Assembly (NCBI RefSeq): GCF_017874475.1
Contig: NZ_JAGGLO010000003.1
Coordinates: forward strand, 124,001 to 188,000
Origin: Anaerococcus degeneri
Lineage (GTDB): Bacteria > Bacillota > Clostridia > Tissierellales > Peptoniphilaceae
DNA: 64,000 bases
Reading direction: 5' to 3'
This document shows, in pieces, positions 25,819 through 34,726 of the stretch. Numbering within the stretch: position 1 is the stretch's first letter; the number at the start of each line of letters is the position of its first letter. The position numbers and the translations under genes are program-made. Under the pieces are notes generated by a model. That model worked only from the letters and a program-made list of their open reading frames with translations. It searched no databases and was not told where the DNA came from.

Positions 25819-26844
25819 TTATTCCCCAAAATCCGACACATCTCCTCTTTCGTCCACAACCCTGTATCCGAAGGAGGCGATTTCTTTTTCGAGCTGTTTT
25901 TTTGCCTCTGCCGCCTCAAGACCTGTGTTTAGCTTGTTATCGTAAAGGTTATAGGCTTTTTTGGCTTCCTGGGGACTTAGGTTTGGCATAAGAACATTGG
26001 CCCCAGCCTTTAGTCCCAATTCCCTGCCCCTTGGATTAACTGTACCCAGGGCTGTGGTTGAAGGTATTAGAGCGTAGGGAAAGACAATCCTCAATATTGA
26101 AACAAGCCTCAATGTCTTTGTAAAGGACCCATTCTCAAAATCCTTAAAGGGTGTATCGTGGCTTACTAAATATGGCCCAATTCCAACCATATCCGGCTCT
26201 AGCCTTTCAAGAAACCTTATATCTTCAATGAGGTCATCCGTCTTTTGGTAGGGACTTTCAACCATGAAGCCTCCCCCTACCTGGTAACCAATTTTTTTTA
26301 GATTATAAAGACACTCTTGCCTATTAGCAAGCCTCATTTGCTCTGGATGGAGCTTATCGTAATGGTCTGGGTTTGAGCTTTCTTCCCTTAAGAGATACCT
26401 ATCAGCGCCGGCGTCAAAAAAAGCCTTGTAGTCTTCGTAAGACCTCTCTCCCAGAGAAAGGGTTATGGCAACATCTGGGTAAATCGACTTTATAGATTTT
26501 ATCACGTCCACCATAAATTCCTTAGTAAACTTAGGGTCTTCCCCGCCCTGCATAACAAAGGTCCTAAAGCCCAGCTCATATCCAAAATTAGCCGCACTCA
26601 GGATTTGGTCTTTGCCCAGCCTATAACGGTCCACATGGGTATTTGATTTTCTTATTCCACAATAGAAGCAATCATTTTTGCATATATTAGAAACTTCAAT
26701 AAGACCCCTGAGATAGACCTTATCGCCGTAAATTTCCCTACGAATCTTATCTGCCTTCTCGGATAAGAATTCTGTCATAGACTCATCTTCTATCCATTTT
26801 TTAAGTGTATTCCTGTCTATGTGATTGATTTCTCTTTTAATCAT
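25819..26844 (-). CDS. hydE: [FeFe]-hydrogenase maturase HydE (radical SAM)
   Basis: 341 aa. The radical-SAM motif C-K-N-D-C-F-Y-C (about 53-60) gives CX3CX2C, followed by GIRKSN and later VMQGGEDP, both typical of HydE. The second, non-essential C-terminal cluster motif of some HydEs is not evident. It acts with HydG and HydF to build the H-cluster. It is separated from hydG by the par-like module and from the upstream HD gene by a terminator, so it appears to be transcribed on its own. Confidence 0.94.
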   Translation of the reverse strand: MIKREINHIDRNTLKKWIEDESMTEFLSEKADKIRREIYGDKVYLRGLIEVSNICKNDCFYCGIRKSNTHVDRYRLGKDQILSAANFGYELGFRTFVMQGGEDPKFTKEFMVDVIKSIKSIYPDVAITLSLGERSYEDYKAFFDAGADRYLLREESSNPDHYDKLHPEQMRLANRQECLYNLKKIGYQVGGGFMVESPYQKTDDLIEDIRFLERLEPDMVGIGPYLVSHDTPFKDFENGSFTKTLRLVSILRIVFPYALIPSTTALGTVNPRGRELGLKAGANVLMPNLSPQEAKKAYNLYDNKLNTGLEAAEAKKQLEKEIASFGYRVVDERGDVSDFGE

Positions 26845-26858
26845 AGCCCCTTCTTTAT

Positions 26859-26943
26859 AAAAAAATTAGGAGGTCGTCTGACCTCCTTCGGGTTTGGTAA
26901 AATAAATTCACTTATAATATACTCAAAACTTGGCTTTATGCAA
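26859..26943 (-). promoter_or_regulatory. hydE upstream region: promoter followed by a terminator hairpin
   Basis: On the minus strand TTGCAT (26943-26938), 16 nt, TATATT (26921-26916) lie at the end of the HD gene. Downstream and 15 bases before the hydE ATG sits a GGAGGTC/GACCTCC hairpin (26886-26869) followed by TAATTTTTTT. The hairpin would end transcripts from the HD operon. If the promoter is real it also lies in the hydE leader as a possible attenuator. Confidence 0.5.
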
Positions 26944-26945
26944 TA

Positions 26946-27578
26946 TTATTTTTCATTTCTTAAGAGTTTATAGGGGAATTTATAGTAGCGAGGCCTTGGT
27001 AAATAGGATATTATAGGCTTTTCCAAGTTTTTTTCAAACTCATCCTGCCATGCCCTTAAAATCTCAAGTCGTTCTTTTCTTTTAGGGCTTTGTGGAATAT
27101 TTCTCAAAGCCTCCCTTTCTTCAAGTCCCAGATACTTATCCTTAATCAAATTATCTAATAGGATTAGCAATTTTTCATAAATATCCAGGTCACGCTTCTT
27201 TAAATAAGCCTTGATAAATTCTTGGTCCCTCTCACTCACATTTGCCCTTCCATGGTAAGATTCAAAATCATCGGTCACAAAACCATGGCCTAGAGCAATC
27301 CTTGCTGGATAAAAATAAGATTCAAATCTCAATATCCTGTAGCCTTCCATCATATGGGCCAAATCGTTATAGCCATAGGCCTTGCCAATATCGTGAAGAC
27401 AACCGACTGCATAGGCAATTTCTGGATCAAGGCCAATTTCCTTAGCGATTTTTTCGCAAGTTTTCCCTATGACGTGGCTGTGGATTATCCATTCGCCGGG
27501 ATTTTCCCTAAAGGCTTCATCAAGCATGCACCTTACCTTATCCTTGTTTGGTATATTTCCATATCCTTCCTTATACAT
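26946..27578 (-). CDS. HD-domain phosphohydrolase-like protein
   Basis: 210 aa from the ATG at 27578, which overlaps the thioesterase stop by 8 nt; a longer in-frame start at 27605 reaches further into that gene. The metal-binding set is visible: H in IIHSHVIGK, HD in GCLHDIGKAYG (about 67-78), and a later Asp in ILLDNLIKDK. This is a small stand-alone HD protein acting on an unknown phosphorylated substrate, perhaps a nucleotide. It is cotranscribed with the acyl-ACP thioesterase. Confidence 0.75.
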   Translation of the reverse strand: MYKEGYGNIPNKDKVRCMLDEAFRENPGEWIIHSHVIGKTCEKIAKEIGLDPEIAYAVGCLHDIGKAYGYNDLAHMMEGYRILRFESYFYPARIALGHGFVTDDFESYHGRANVSERDQEFIKAYLKKRDLDIYEKLLILLDNLIKDKYLGLEEREALRNIPQSPKRKERLEILRAWQDEFEKNLEKPIISYLPRPRYYKFPYKLLRNEK

Positions 27579-28260
27579 ATTCCACCATCCCATATGCGTG
27601 GTCAATTTCTGACCCTATTTTAAAATCAATCTTCTTCGGGCTCTCCTTATAAAAAAACCCAACTTTTTCCTCATTTTTTATCTGATTTTTGTAAATCATT
27701 TTTATATAGGAAATCTTTCCCTCATCAAGGCCTGGAATTTCCTTGATATAATCAAAATAAACCCCATTATTTACATGGTGGTTTTTATCAAAGTCTGCCC
27801 TTCTAATTGAAATTTCCTTGGATTTTTCAAAATTCCCTATCTTTTTATAATTCCTTTCAGTGTAAAATTCAGGACTTTCCCCATAGGCTTCCAAGACATT
27901 ATTGTCAATGATTGCCGCCCTTTGTTTATCCTGGTCAAAGAGGATAAAAGTCCCCTTGGCCTTTGCCAAAATTTCACCATTGCCTTCAACAATAAAGTTT
28001 CTGTAAGCGAAAAATCTCTTCATGTGGGTAGGAATTGTTGATATTTGAATTTCAAATCCTTCTTTTATCGGCTTTAAGATTTCAATATCCCAGGAATAAA
28101 GTAACCAAACCTTATCATCCATAACCTTTTGGTTTTTTTCTACCCTTTCCGCCTGGATGGTTGATATATCAACCATAAGGCTAGTAAGACTTCTCATGGT
28201 AATATGGCAATTTTCCCCGCAAAACATTGGGCCAATCTCATAAATTTTCGAATCTTTCAT
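27571..28260 (-). CDS. Acyl-ACP thioesterase
   Basis: 229 aa from the ATG at 28260, preceded by GAGGAG. An upstream in-frame ATG at 28299 lies in the terminator of the previous gene and is rejected. Two hotdog repeats are suggested, with the block W-L-L-Y-S-W-D-I-E (about 54-62), the FAYRNFIV strand, and DFDKNHHVNNGVYFDYI in the second half. Its D-x-N-x-H-V-N-N motif is the hallmark of the FatA/acyl-ACP thioesterase family (Asn and His catalytic). It releases fatty acids from acyl carrier protein in the cytoplasm. Cotranscribed with the HD gene. Confidence 0.85.
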   Translation of the reverse strand: MKDSKIYEIGPMFCGENCHITMRSLTSLMVDISTIQAERVEKNQKVMDDKVWLLYSWDIEILKPIKEGFEIQISTIPTHMKRFFAYRNFIVEGNGEILAKAKGTFILFDQDKQRAAIIDNNVLEAYGESPEFYTERNYKKIGNFEKSKEISIRRADFDKNHHVNNGVYFDYIKEIPGLDEGKISYIKMIYKNQIKNEEKVGFFYKESPKKIDFKIGSEIDHAYGMVEYV

Positions 28261-28274
28261 AAGACTCCTCACAT

Positions 28275-28298
28275 AAAAAGGGCAGGAGCCTGCCCTCA
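28275..28298 (-). terminator. Terminator of the ctpA gene
   Basis: Minus-strand AGGGCAGG/CCTGCCCT stem with 2-base loop centre followed by TTTTT, immediately after the protease stop. Confidence 0.75.
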
Positions 28299-28301
28299 TT
28301 T

Positions 28302-29504
28302 TTATTTAATCTCTTTTAGTAACTCAGCCAAGGCCTTTAAAAATTGTGGATCCTTATTAAAGTTATTTTCACTTAGGTCTAAGTCCTTATTGCTGTTTTC
28401 CACTTCAAGGTCTGGCTTAACACCAATCTTGTTAATCTTGTTGCCACTTGGTGTCTTGTATTCGCTAATGGTAATCTTAGCCCCAGCCCCGTTTTCAAGT
28501 GGGAAGAGTTTTTGAACAATACCCTTACCAAAGGACTTGGTACCGACAATCTTAGCCCTGCCCCTGTCTTTTAGGGCGCCAGCTAAAATCTCTGATGCAG
28601 ATGCAGAGTTTTCATTAATTAGAACTGTCATTGGTATATCATCCATATTAGCATCAGATTTTTCTGTAATAACATTGCCATTTTTATCTTCAGTAGTCAC
28701 TATAACTCCCTCATCAAGGAAGGTATCAGCTATATTTAGGCAAACATCAAGGGCCCCACCTGGGTTATTTCTCAAATCAAGGACCAAACCGTCAATATCA
28801 TCATTTTTAAGTTTTGAATATTGAGCCTTGAAATCATCCCAAGTTATATCATCAAAGGCAGAAAGCCTTAAGTAGCCTATATTTTTGCCACCAAGGTTTA
28901 AAGTTTTTGTATAAACTGTATCAACAGTCACATCACGTCTTTCTACAAGCATTGGAATTTCCTCGCCCTTTGGGTTTTTCTCACTCACCCTCAAAACTTC
29001 AATCTTAACCTTAGTACCTGGTTCGCCCCTTATAAGGGAAACAGCCTTTTCAAGCTCGCTGGCAGAAAAATTAGTACCTTCAACAGACTTGATAAAGTCC
29101 CCAGCCTTCATACCAGCTTCCTTAGCTGGAGAATCTTCAAACACTTGGACAACCTTAATCAAGCCTTCCTTAGAAGCAGAAACTGTAACTCCAATTCCCT
29201 TATATCTTCCATCGAGGTTTTCCATGAGTTTTGTATATTCATCCTTTGGATAATATGATGTATAAGGATCGCCAAGATTGGCAAACATACCCTTAAGAGC
29301 CCCATTATAAAGGTCTTCGTCCTTATAATCAAAAAGGAAGTTTTTATCAATAAGACCCTTTAAAGAATCCATCTCACTAATCAATTCTTTATCTTTTGCC
29401 CCCATGTTATGGCCCAAATCAACATTAGAACCAAGCATGAAGCCAGCAAAACCTATCGCCCCAACAAGAACGACGGCCAAAATTATTTTTCCAAATCTTT
29501 TCAT
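28302..29504 (-). CDS. ctpA: S41 C-terminal processing protease (CtpA type)
   Basis: 400 aa. One N-terminal membrane anchor (about 6-28) is followed by an extracytoplasmic part. A PDZ domain lies at about 95-175 (YKGIGVTVSASKEG...DSPAKEAGMKAGD). The S41 catalytic domain has the nucleophile Ser in NENSASASEI and the general base Lys in GTKSFGKG (about 300-330). These proteases trim C termini of exported proteins and peptidoglycan enzymes. Single gene with its own terminator. Confidence 0.93.
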   Translation of the reverse strand: MKRFGKIILAVVLVGAIGFAGFMLGSNVDLGHNMGAKDKELISEMDSLKGLIDKNFLFDYKDEDLYNGALKGMFANLGDPYTSYYPKDEYTKLMENLDGRYKGIGVTVSASKEGLIKVVQVFEDSPAKEAGMKAGDFIKSVEGTNFSASELEKAVSLIRGEPGTKVKIEVLRVSEKNPKGEEIPMLVERRDVTVDTVYTKTLNLGGKNIGYLRLSAFDDITWDDFKAQYSKLKNDDIDGLVLDLRNNPGGALDVCLNIADTFLDEGVIVTTEDKNGNVITEKSDANMDDIPMTVLINENSASASEILAGALKDRGRAKIVGTKSFGKGIVQKLFPLENGAGAKITISEYKTPSGNKINKIGVKPDLEVENSNKDLDLSENNFNKDPQFLKALAELLKEIK

Positions 29505-29599
29505 TAAGTATTAATCCTTTCCAAATGGGACCTAATCCCACTTATACTAATTATATATATTATATCACAATAAATTCCAAATTGTAATAAAAAATAAGG

Positions 29600-29636
29600 C
29601 CCTTGACCAATAATAAATAATTAAGGGTCTTTTTGG
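29600..29636 (+). terminator. Hairpin with T run upstream of the MBL gene
   Basis: AGGCCCTT / AAGGGTCT pairing with an AT-rich loop followed by TTTTT. It lies in the divergent region, so it may be an attenuator of the plus-strand gene or a leftover terminator. Confidence 0.4.
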
Positions 29637-29671
29637 GTAAAAATCAAATAAGGGCAAAGGAAGGATAGAAA

Positions 29672-30661
29672 ATGCAAATTACAGAAATTTATAAAAATAT
29701 TTACCAGGCGGTTTTCCCCCTCACAGGTAATCCCCTCAAATCAATAAATATCTATGTCATAAAATCAGAAGACTCGTCCATGATAATAGACACCGGCTTT
29801 AACAATCCTGAAAATAGGGCCAATATGGAAGAATTGATCCAAAGGCTAGACCTAAATCTTCCCAAAACCAAACTCTTCCTAACCCACCTCCACTCTGACC
29901 ACGTAGGCCTTGCCAAATGGCTAGATGATAAGGGAATTGGAGATATTTATATATCAGAAAAAGACGGAAAAATGGTCGAAAATGGGATAAACAAAGAAGA
30001 CTTCCAATGGCAAAACATAATAAAAAACGCCCACTTCCAAGGATTGGGACCAGAAAAATTAAAAATCGAAGACCACCCAGGCTATAAAAATAGACCAAAA
30101 AAAGCCTTTCCCCACACAAAGATCAAACCAGGCTGGGAAATTTCCATAGGTGACTATAAGTTCATCGCAATCGACGAAGAAGGCCACACACCAGGTATGC
30201 TAGGTCTTCATGAAAAAGACGCCAAAATTTTATTCTGTGGCGACCACATCCTAGGAAAAATAACCCCAAACATCACCTACTGGGGCGATGAATTTGGCGA
30301 TAGCCTAGGGATATATTTAGAAAACATCAAAAAAGTCAAAGACCTAGACATAAAACGCCTCTACTCTGCCCACAGGTTTTTAGTAGAAGATACAAACGCC
30401 AGAATCGATGAACTTTTAAACCACCACCAAGAAAGGCTTGCCGATTGCCTAAAAATTATAGAAAAACTAGGAAAGGCCAACACAACGCAAATCACCCAAC
30501 AAATGCAATGGGACATCAAGGCCAAGGACCGGAATTCATTCCCAGCCAGTCAAAAATGGTTCGCCACAGGAGAAGCCGCCGCCCACCTCAAACACCTGGT
30601 AAAAATAGGAAAAATCAGAGAAGAAGTAATAGATGGGGTTGGTTATTATTCCATAATATAA
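29672..30661 (+). CDS. Metallo-beta-lactamase-fold hydrolase
   Basis: 329 aa. The metal motif THLHSDHVG (about 71-79) is HxHxDH, followed by H in EEGHTPG (about 170), D in FCGDHIL (about 190) and a late His in YSAHR. After the MBL core (about 1-235) a helical tail (about 245-329) resembles the small winged-helix domain of LACTB2/RNase-like MBL proteins. Substrate unknown (thioester, nucleic acid or lactone types share this fold). It stands alone between divergent ctpA and convergent alanine symporter genes. Confidence 0.82.
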   Translation: MQITEIYKNIYQAVFPLTGNPLKSINIYVIKSEDSSMIIDTGFNNPENRANMEELIQRLDLNLPKTKLFLTHLHSDHVGLAKWLDDKGIGDIYISEKDGKMVENGINKEDFQWQNIIKNAHFQGLGPEKLKIEDHPGYKNRPKKAFPHTKIKPGWEISIGDYKFIAIDEEGHTPGMLGLHEKDAKILFCGDHILGKITPNITYWGDEFGDSLGIYLENIKKVKDLDIKRLYSAHRFLVEDTNARIDELLNHHQERLADCLKIIEKLGKANTTQITQQMQWDIKAKDRNSFPASQKWFATGEAAAHLKHLVKIGKIREEVIDGVGYYSII

Positions 30662-30682
30662 TATAAGATAAGATAAGCAAAC

Positions 30683-30720
30683 AAAAAACTCGCCACAATC
30701 ATGCTGGCGAGTCTTTTATT
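30683..30720. terminator. Terminator between MBL and symporter genes
   Basis: ACTCGCC / GGCGAGT stem with A run on the left and T-rich run on the right, usable in both directions. Confidence 0.75.
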
Positions 30721-32133
30721 TTATTTCCAAAAATCTAATCTTTCTCCATCAAGGCCTATATTTGCTGCCACAAATACTGGGTCTTTGTCGGATTTTCTTT
30801 GTTTTCTGTAGTCTTCTAGGGCACTTAGGGCGTATTTTCCTAGGGCAAATATTGAGAAGATATTTATTATTGCCATGATTCCCATTAGGAGGTCTGCCAA
30901 ATCCCAGGCGAATTTCATTTCCATTCCTGCTCCTAAAAATATCATTAATATAGCTATTATCCTAAATACTAGCATGAAATTTTTAGATGGGACCTCCTTT
31001 TTTAGGTAGGCTAGGCAGGAATCACAATAATAGAGATTTCCTAAAAGGGTTGTGAAGGCGAAAAGTCCCAGGCAAATAGTGATGAATATATATCCAAAAG
31101 GTCCGATGACTGTTGCTAGGGCTTCTTGGACATAGCCTGCACCCGCAAGTTCTTCAACTGGGGCAATGCCTGATACTAGGGCCATGAAGGCTGTCGCTGT
31201 GCAAATTACCAAGGTGTCTATAAATACCGAAATCATTTGAACAAGGCCTTGCTTGACTGGATGGCTTACCACTGCGCTTGCTGCTGCATTTGGCGCAGAA
31301 CCCATACCAGCCTCGTTAGAATAAAGTCCCCTCTTGATTCCTTCAACCATGGCTGACCCTGCCACGCCACCAAAGATTGCCCTAAAATTAAAGGCATCAT
31401 CAATTATTAGTTTAAACATTGGCCCAAGGTTTTTGATATTAATGCCAATCATAAAAATAGACATAAATACGTAAATCAAACCCATTATAGGAACAATTAC
31501 CGAAGTGTATTTTATAATTCTCTTGCCACCGCCAAGTATACAATATCCGGCAATGATGGCTAGGACTCCCCCGATTATCCATGGAGTGATGCCTTTCTGG
31601 TAAAATCCGTAGGCCTTAAAGGAATCTTGGAGGTTGAAAGACGCAAGCATGTTAAAACCTACTGCATAGGTCAAAATAAGGGCAATGGCAAAAACCACGC
31701 CGAGTTTTCTTGATCCCAGACCTTCTTCTATATAGTAGGAAGGACCACCGTAGGATGACCCATCCTTGGCTTTTTTCTTAAAAATCTGAGCCAAAGTCGA
31801 TTCTATAAAGGCTGAAGCTCCGCCAATTACAGCGATAATCCACATCCAGAAAACCGCTCCTGGTCCACCCAGGCAAATGGCATTAGAAACACCAACAATA
31901 TTTCCAGTTCCTACCCTAGATGCGGTAGACACCATGAGGGCCTGGAAGCTTGAAACATCATCCTTGCCAGCTGGTTTTTCACCAATAACCTTAACTGCAT
32001 CAGAAAATAAACTAAACTGGATAAAACCAGTCCTAATTGTAAAATAAAATCCACAGGCTAATAGGATAATTATTAATATCGGATAATATAAATATCCATT
32101 AACCGTCGATAAAAGGCTCTTAAAAATTTCCAT
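30721..32133 (-). CDS. Sodium:alanine (glycine) symporter, AGCS family
   Basis: 470 aa, normal for AGCS, with about 11 hydrophobic segments. Signature blocks are present: FQALMVSTASRVGTGNIVGVSNAI (about 63-86), the GGPGAVFWMW stretch and GLYSNEAGMGSAPNAAA, in which the Asn and Gly positions bind substrate and Na+ in the family. It imports alanine or glycine with sodium. A consensus promoter lies 120 bases upstream. Confidence 0.92.
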   Translation of the reverse strand: MEIFKSLLSTVNGYLYYPILIIILLACGFYFTIRTGFIQFSLFSDAVKVIGEKPAGKDDVSSFQALMVSTASRVGTGNIVGVSNAICLGGPGAVFWMWIIAVIGGASAFIESTLAQIFKKKAKDGSSYGGPSYYIEEGLGSRKLGVVFAIALILTYAVGFNMLASFNLQDSFKAYGFYQKGITPWIIGGVLAIIAGYCILGGGKRIIKYTSVIVPIMGLIYVFMSIFMIGINIKNLGPMFKLIIDDAFNFRAIFGGVAGSAMVEGIKRGLYSNEAGMGSAPNAAASAVVSHPVKQGLVQMISVFIDTLVICTATAFMALVSGIAPVEELAGAGYVQEALATVIGPFGYIFITICLGLFAFTTLLGNLYYCDSCLAYLKKEVPSKNFMLVFRIIAILMIFLGAGMEMKFAWDLADLLMGIMAIINIFSIFALGKYALSALEDYRKQRKSDKDPVFVAANIGLDGERLDFWK

Positions 32134-32229
32134 AAAATCTCCTTTATTTTTGTAACTATCAAATCAAATCCATAACTTATCTGAATTTTCATTATTAAAG
32201 TACACATTGTATCAATACATCATCTTATC

Positions 32230-32280
32230 ACACTAAAGTGTAGCTTTCATTAATTTACTTTAAAAAATGTTTTTTGTCAA
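32230..32280 (-). promoter_or_regulatory. Promoter of the symporter gene with a nearby palindrome
   Basis: Minus-strand TTGACA (32280-32275), 17 nt, TAAATT (32257-32252). ACACTAAAGTGT (32230-32241), a near-palindrome just downstream of the -10 box, could be an operator; nothing shows which regulator would bind. Confidence 0.6.
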
Positions 32281-32311
32281 TTAATTTTTATTTATAAACA
32301 TTTATAATATT

Positions 32312-32431
32312 TCATTCTTGAATGGATACTGCGAACGTGACTTAACAACAAAGATAGGAAGCTTAACTTTAAGATCGCCTAGAACAAGATATGATAAATA
32401 TTGTGCTAGTAAATTTTACACAATATTATGA
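32312..32431 (+). pseudogene. Relic of an IS256-family transposase
   Basis: The frame starting at 32318 reads L-N-G-Y-C-E-R-D-L-T-T-K-I-G-S-L-T-L-R-S and then P-R-T-R. This is the N-terminal signature of IS256/Mutator-type transposases (NGYxxRxLxTxxGxLxLxxPRxR). It then runs into a palindromic end, TAAATATTGT...ACAATATTA (32396-32429), and a stop at 32429. Only about 37 codons remain. The palindromic end resembles terminal inverted repeats of IS256 elements and recurs at 42412-42445. The rest of 32134-32513 holds only the symporter promoter and an AT-rich leader. Confidence 0.7.
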
Positions 32432-32513
32432 AATTCACTTACTCTTATTTTAAAAAAATAATAATTATAATTCTTTAATTTGGGTATATTCTTATTAAGA
32501 AAGGTTGGTATAT

Positions 32514-33500
32514 ATGAAAAAAATAATCAATGAAAAAGAAAAAATTATAGGTCAAATGCTAAGGGGTCTTCAAAAAGCAAATGAAGACAAGGTCGAAATA
32601 AACGAAGAGTTAAAAATCGTTTATAGGAAAAATCTTCCTATTAAGGGAAAAGTTGGTTTGATTTCTGGTGGTGGTAGTGGACATGAACCAGCTCACGCAG
32701 GCTATGTTGGTGATGGAATGCTTGATTGTGCAATTTGTGGAGAAATTTTCACATCTCCTACTCCTGACCAAGTTTTAGAAGCTATAAAACTTGCTGATTC
32801 TGGTGAAGGCGTATTTATGGTAATTAAAAATTATACTGGTGATGTCATGAACTTTGAAATGGCAAAGGATATGGCAGAAATGGAAGGAATAAAAGTAGAT
32901 TATATAATTGTAAATGATGATGTTGCAGTTGAAGATTCAACTTATACAACAGGTAGAAGGGGAATTGCTGGAACTGTTTTTGTTCACAAAGTTTTAGGTG
33001 CTATGGCAAGAAGCGGAAAAAGCTTGGAAGAAATGAAAGCTATGGCAGAAAAAATTGTGAAAAATATAAAATCTATGGGTATGGCTGTTAAGCCTTGTAT
33101 AAATCCAATTTCTGGTAAAGAAAGTTTTGAATTATCTGAAGAGGATATGGAAATCGGAATAGGAATTCATGGTGAACCAGGTATAAGACAAGAAAAAATA
33201 AAATCTGCTGATGAGATTTCAAAAGAACTTTTGGATTACATTCTAAAAGATTTTGAAAATCTTGATGGAGAATTTGTTTTAATGGTAAATGGAATGGGTC
33301 AAACAACTGAAATGGAATTATTTGTTGTAAATAATTTTGTTTATGATTATTTGAAAGAAAAAAATATAAGTATCAAAAAAACTTACCTAGGTAATTTTAT
33401 GACAAGTATGGATATGGCAGGATTTTCTTTGACCTTATTTAAAGTTGATGAGGAAATATTAAAATTATTAGAAGAAGATGTAGATGTTGTTAGGGGATAA
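32514..33500 (+). CDS. dhaK: Dihydroxyacetone kinase subunit DhaK
   Basis: 328 aa from the ATG at 32514 (AAGAAAGG upstream); a TTG three codons earlier is less likely. SGGGSGHEPAHAG (about 50-62) forms the phosphate/Dha pocket, and IGIHGEPG (about 215-222) carries the His that binds dihydroxyacetone covalently as a hemiaminal. DhaK binds substrate while DhaL carries ADP/ATP and DhaM passes phosphate from the PTS. Operon dhaKLM. The operon uses more AT-rich codons than most of the window (visual impression). Confidence 0.94.
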   Translation: MKKIINEKEKIIGQMLRGLQKANEDKVEINEELKIVYRKNLPIKGKVGLISGGGSGHEPAHAGYVGDGMLDCAICGEIFTSPTPDQVLEAIKLADSGEGVFMVIKNYTGDVMNFEMAKDMAEMEGIKVDYIIVNDDVAVEDSTYTTGRRGIAGTVFVHKVLGAMARSGKSLEEMKAMAEKIVKNIKSMGMAVKPCINPISGKESFELSEEDMEIGIGIHGEPGIRQEKIKSADEISKELLDYILKDFENLDGEFVLMVNGMGQTTEMELFVVNNFVYDYLKEKNISIKKTYLGNFMTSMDMAGFSLTLFKVDEEILKLLEEDVDVVRG

Positions 33501-33501
33501 T

Positions 33502-34101
33502 ATGGATATAGATAAAATAAAAAATAAGATAATAAATTTATCAAACACCATAATAGAAAATGAAGAATATTTGACAGACCTTGATAGGGCAATTGGTGAT
33601 GGTGACCATGGATTTAATATGGCAAAAGGTTTTAACAAAGTAAAAGATGCCATGAATGATGATTATAAAGATTTAAAAACTTTATTCAATAAAATCGCTA
33701 TGACCTTAATTTCAAATGTTGGAGGGGCAAGTGGTCCCTTATATGGAACATTTTTTATGAAATTTGCCCAATCCTTGGATGGAGAAATTAACTTAAGTAA
33801 AACTTTATTTGCTAAGGCTTTTTCTGATGGAGTTGATGGGGTTATTATGAGGGGAAAAGCTCAAGTTGGGGATAAAACCATGGTCGATGTACTTTCTCCA
33901 GTTTCAGAAGCTTTGAAAAATGATTCTACTTTTGAAGAAATCGTAAAAATTGCAAAAGAAAATATGGAAAAAACTAAAGATATAAAAGCTCTCAAGGGTA
34001 GGGCTGCCTATCTTGGTGAAAGATCAATAGGACATATTGATCCTGGTGCATATTCTTCTTATTTATGCATAAAAAGTGTACTCGGAGATTTAGATGATTA
34101 A
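33502..34101 (+). CDS. dhaL: Dihydroxyacetone kinase ADP-binding subunit DhaL
   Basis: 199 aa from the ATG at 33502, one base after the dhaK stop; an in-frame ATG at 33484 within dhaK is less likely. The conserved LDRAIGDGDHGFNM block (about 28-41) holds the Asp residues that chelate Mg-ADP. Further conserved blocks NVGGASGPLYGTFF and KGRAAYLGERSIGHIDPGA follow. It transfers phosphate to dihydroxyacetone bound by DhaK. Its stop overlaps the dhaM start by 8 nt. Confidence 0.94.
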   Translation: MDIDKIKNKIINLSNTIIENEEYLTDLDRAIGDGDHGFNMAKGFNKVKDAMNDDYKDLKTLFNKIAMTLISNVGGASGPLYGTFFMKFAQSLDGEINLSKTLFAKAFSDGVDGVIMRGKAQVGDKTMVDVLSPVSEALKNDSTFEEIVKIAKENMEKTKDIKALKGRAAYLGERSIGHIDPGAYSSYLCIKSVLGDLDD

Positions 34102-34492
34102 TATTTTATTAGCAAGTCACAGTAAAAAGTTAGCGGAAGGTTTAAAAGAAATTCTAGTCCAAATGGCACCAAATGTAAATATTTTAACAAGTGGTGGTGA
34201 CAAAGATGGAGATATTGGATCAAATTTCGAAGAGATAAATGAAATAATTAATGAATATGCAAAAGATGATGGCTTAATTATATTTTTTGATTTAGGATCA
34301 TCAATGCTTAATTGTCAAATGGCAATAGATATGCTAGATGAAGAAAAAAAATCCAAAGTTTACCTTGCAGGAACCCCACTTATTGAAACTAGTGTTCAAG
34401 TAGCAGTTAATGCATCAACAGGGGAAACTTTGGATGAAATAATTTCTTATTTAGAAACTTATCCTGTAAATAAACTAAATAATTTTAACTAA
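34094..34492 (+). CDS. dhaM: PTS-type phosphotransferase subunit DhaM (EIIA-Man domain)
   Basis: 132 aa, a single EIIA(Man)-like domain. The phospho-accepting His9 sits in LLASHSKKLAEG. It has no HPr or EI-like extension, so it must receive phosphate from HPr encoded elsewhere. It passes the phosphate to the ADP held by DhaL, making dhaKLM a PEP-dependent dihydroxyacetone kinase. Confidence 0.9.
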   Translation: MINILLASHSKKLAEGLKEILVQMAPNVNILTSGGDKDGDIGSNFEEINEIINEYAKDDGLIIFFDLGSSMLNCQMAIDMLDEEKKSKVYLAGTPLIETSVQVAVNASTGETLDEIISYLETYPVNKLNNFN

Positions 34493-34522
34493 GCTTAAAT
34501 AATATATTTCATATTTATTAAA

Positions 34523-34578
34523 AGTGGTGGATTTTCTTAAAGATTTAACAATGTCTTTGGGTGATTCACCATTTTTTT
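34523..34578 (+). terminator. Probable terminator of dhaKLM
   Basis: AGTGGTG (34523-34529) can pair with CACCATT just before a T7 run. A shorter local hairpin, GGTG-ATT-CACC, precedes the same T run. Confidence 0.45.
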
Positions 34579-34726
34579 GATTTGTAATTTTTTTCTTTAT
34601 ACATAGAATATGTAAATTTTCTGATTTTATTATTTCTAAAATAAGGACAAATTCTCCTTTAAAAACCACTAATTTTTTCTACACTGTAAAGTATTGATTT
34701 GTAGCTATTTATAGAGTATGGGACGT

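Noticed and set aside
34475-34669. 64-codon minus-strand frame after dhaM
   Set aside because: It covers the dha terminator, has an AT-rich composition without domain features, and has no ribosome-binding site.
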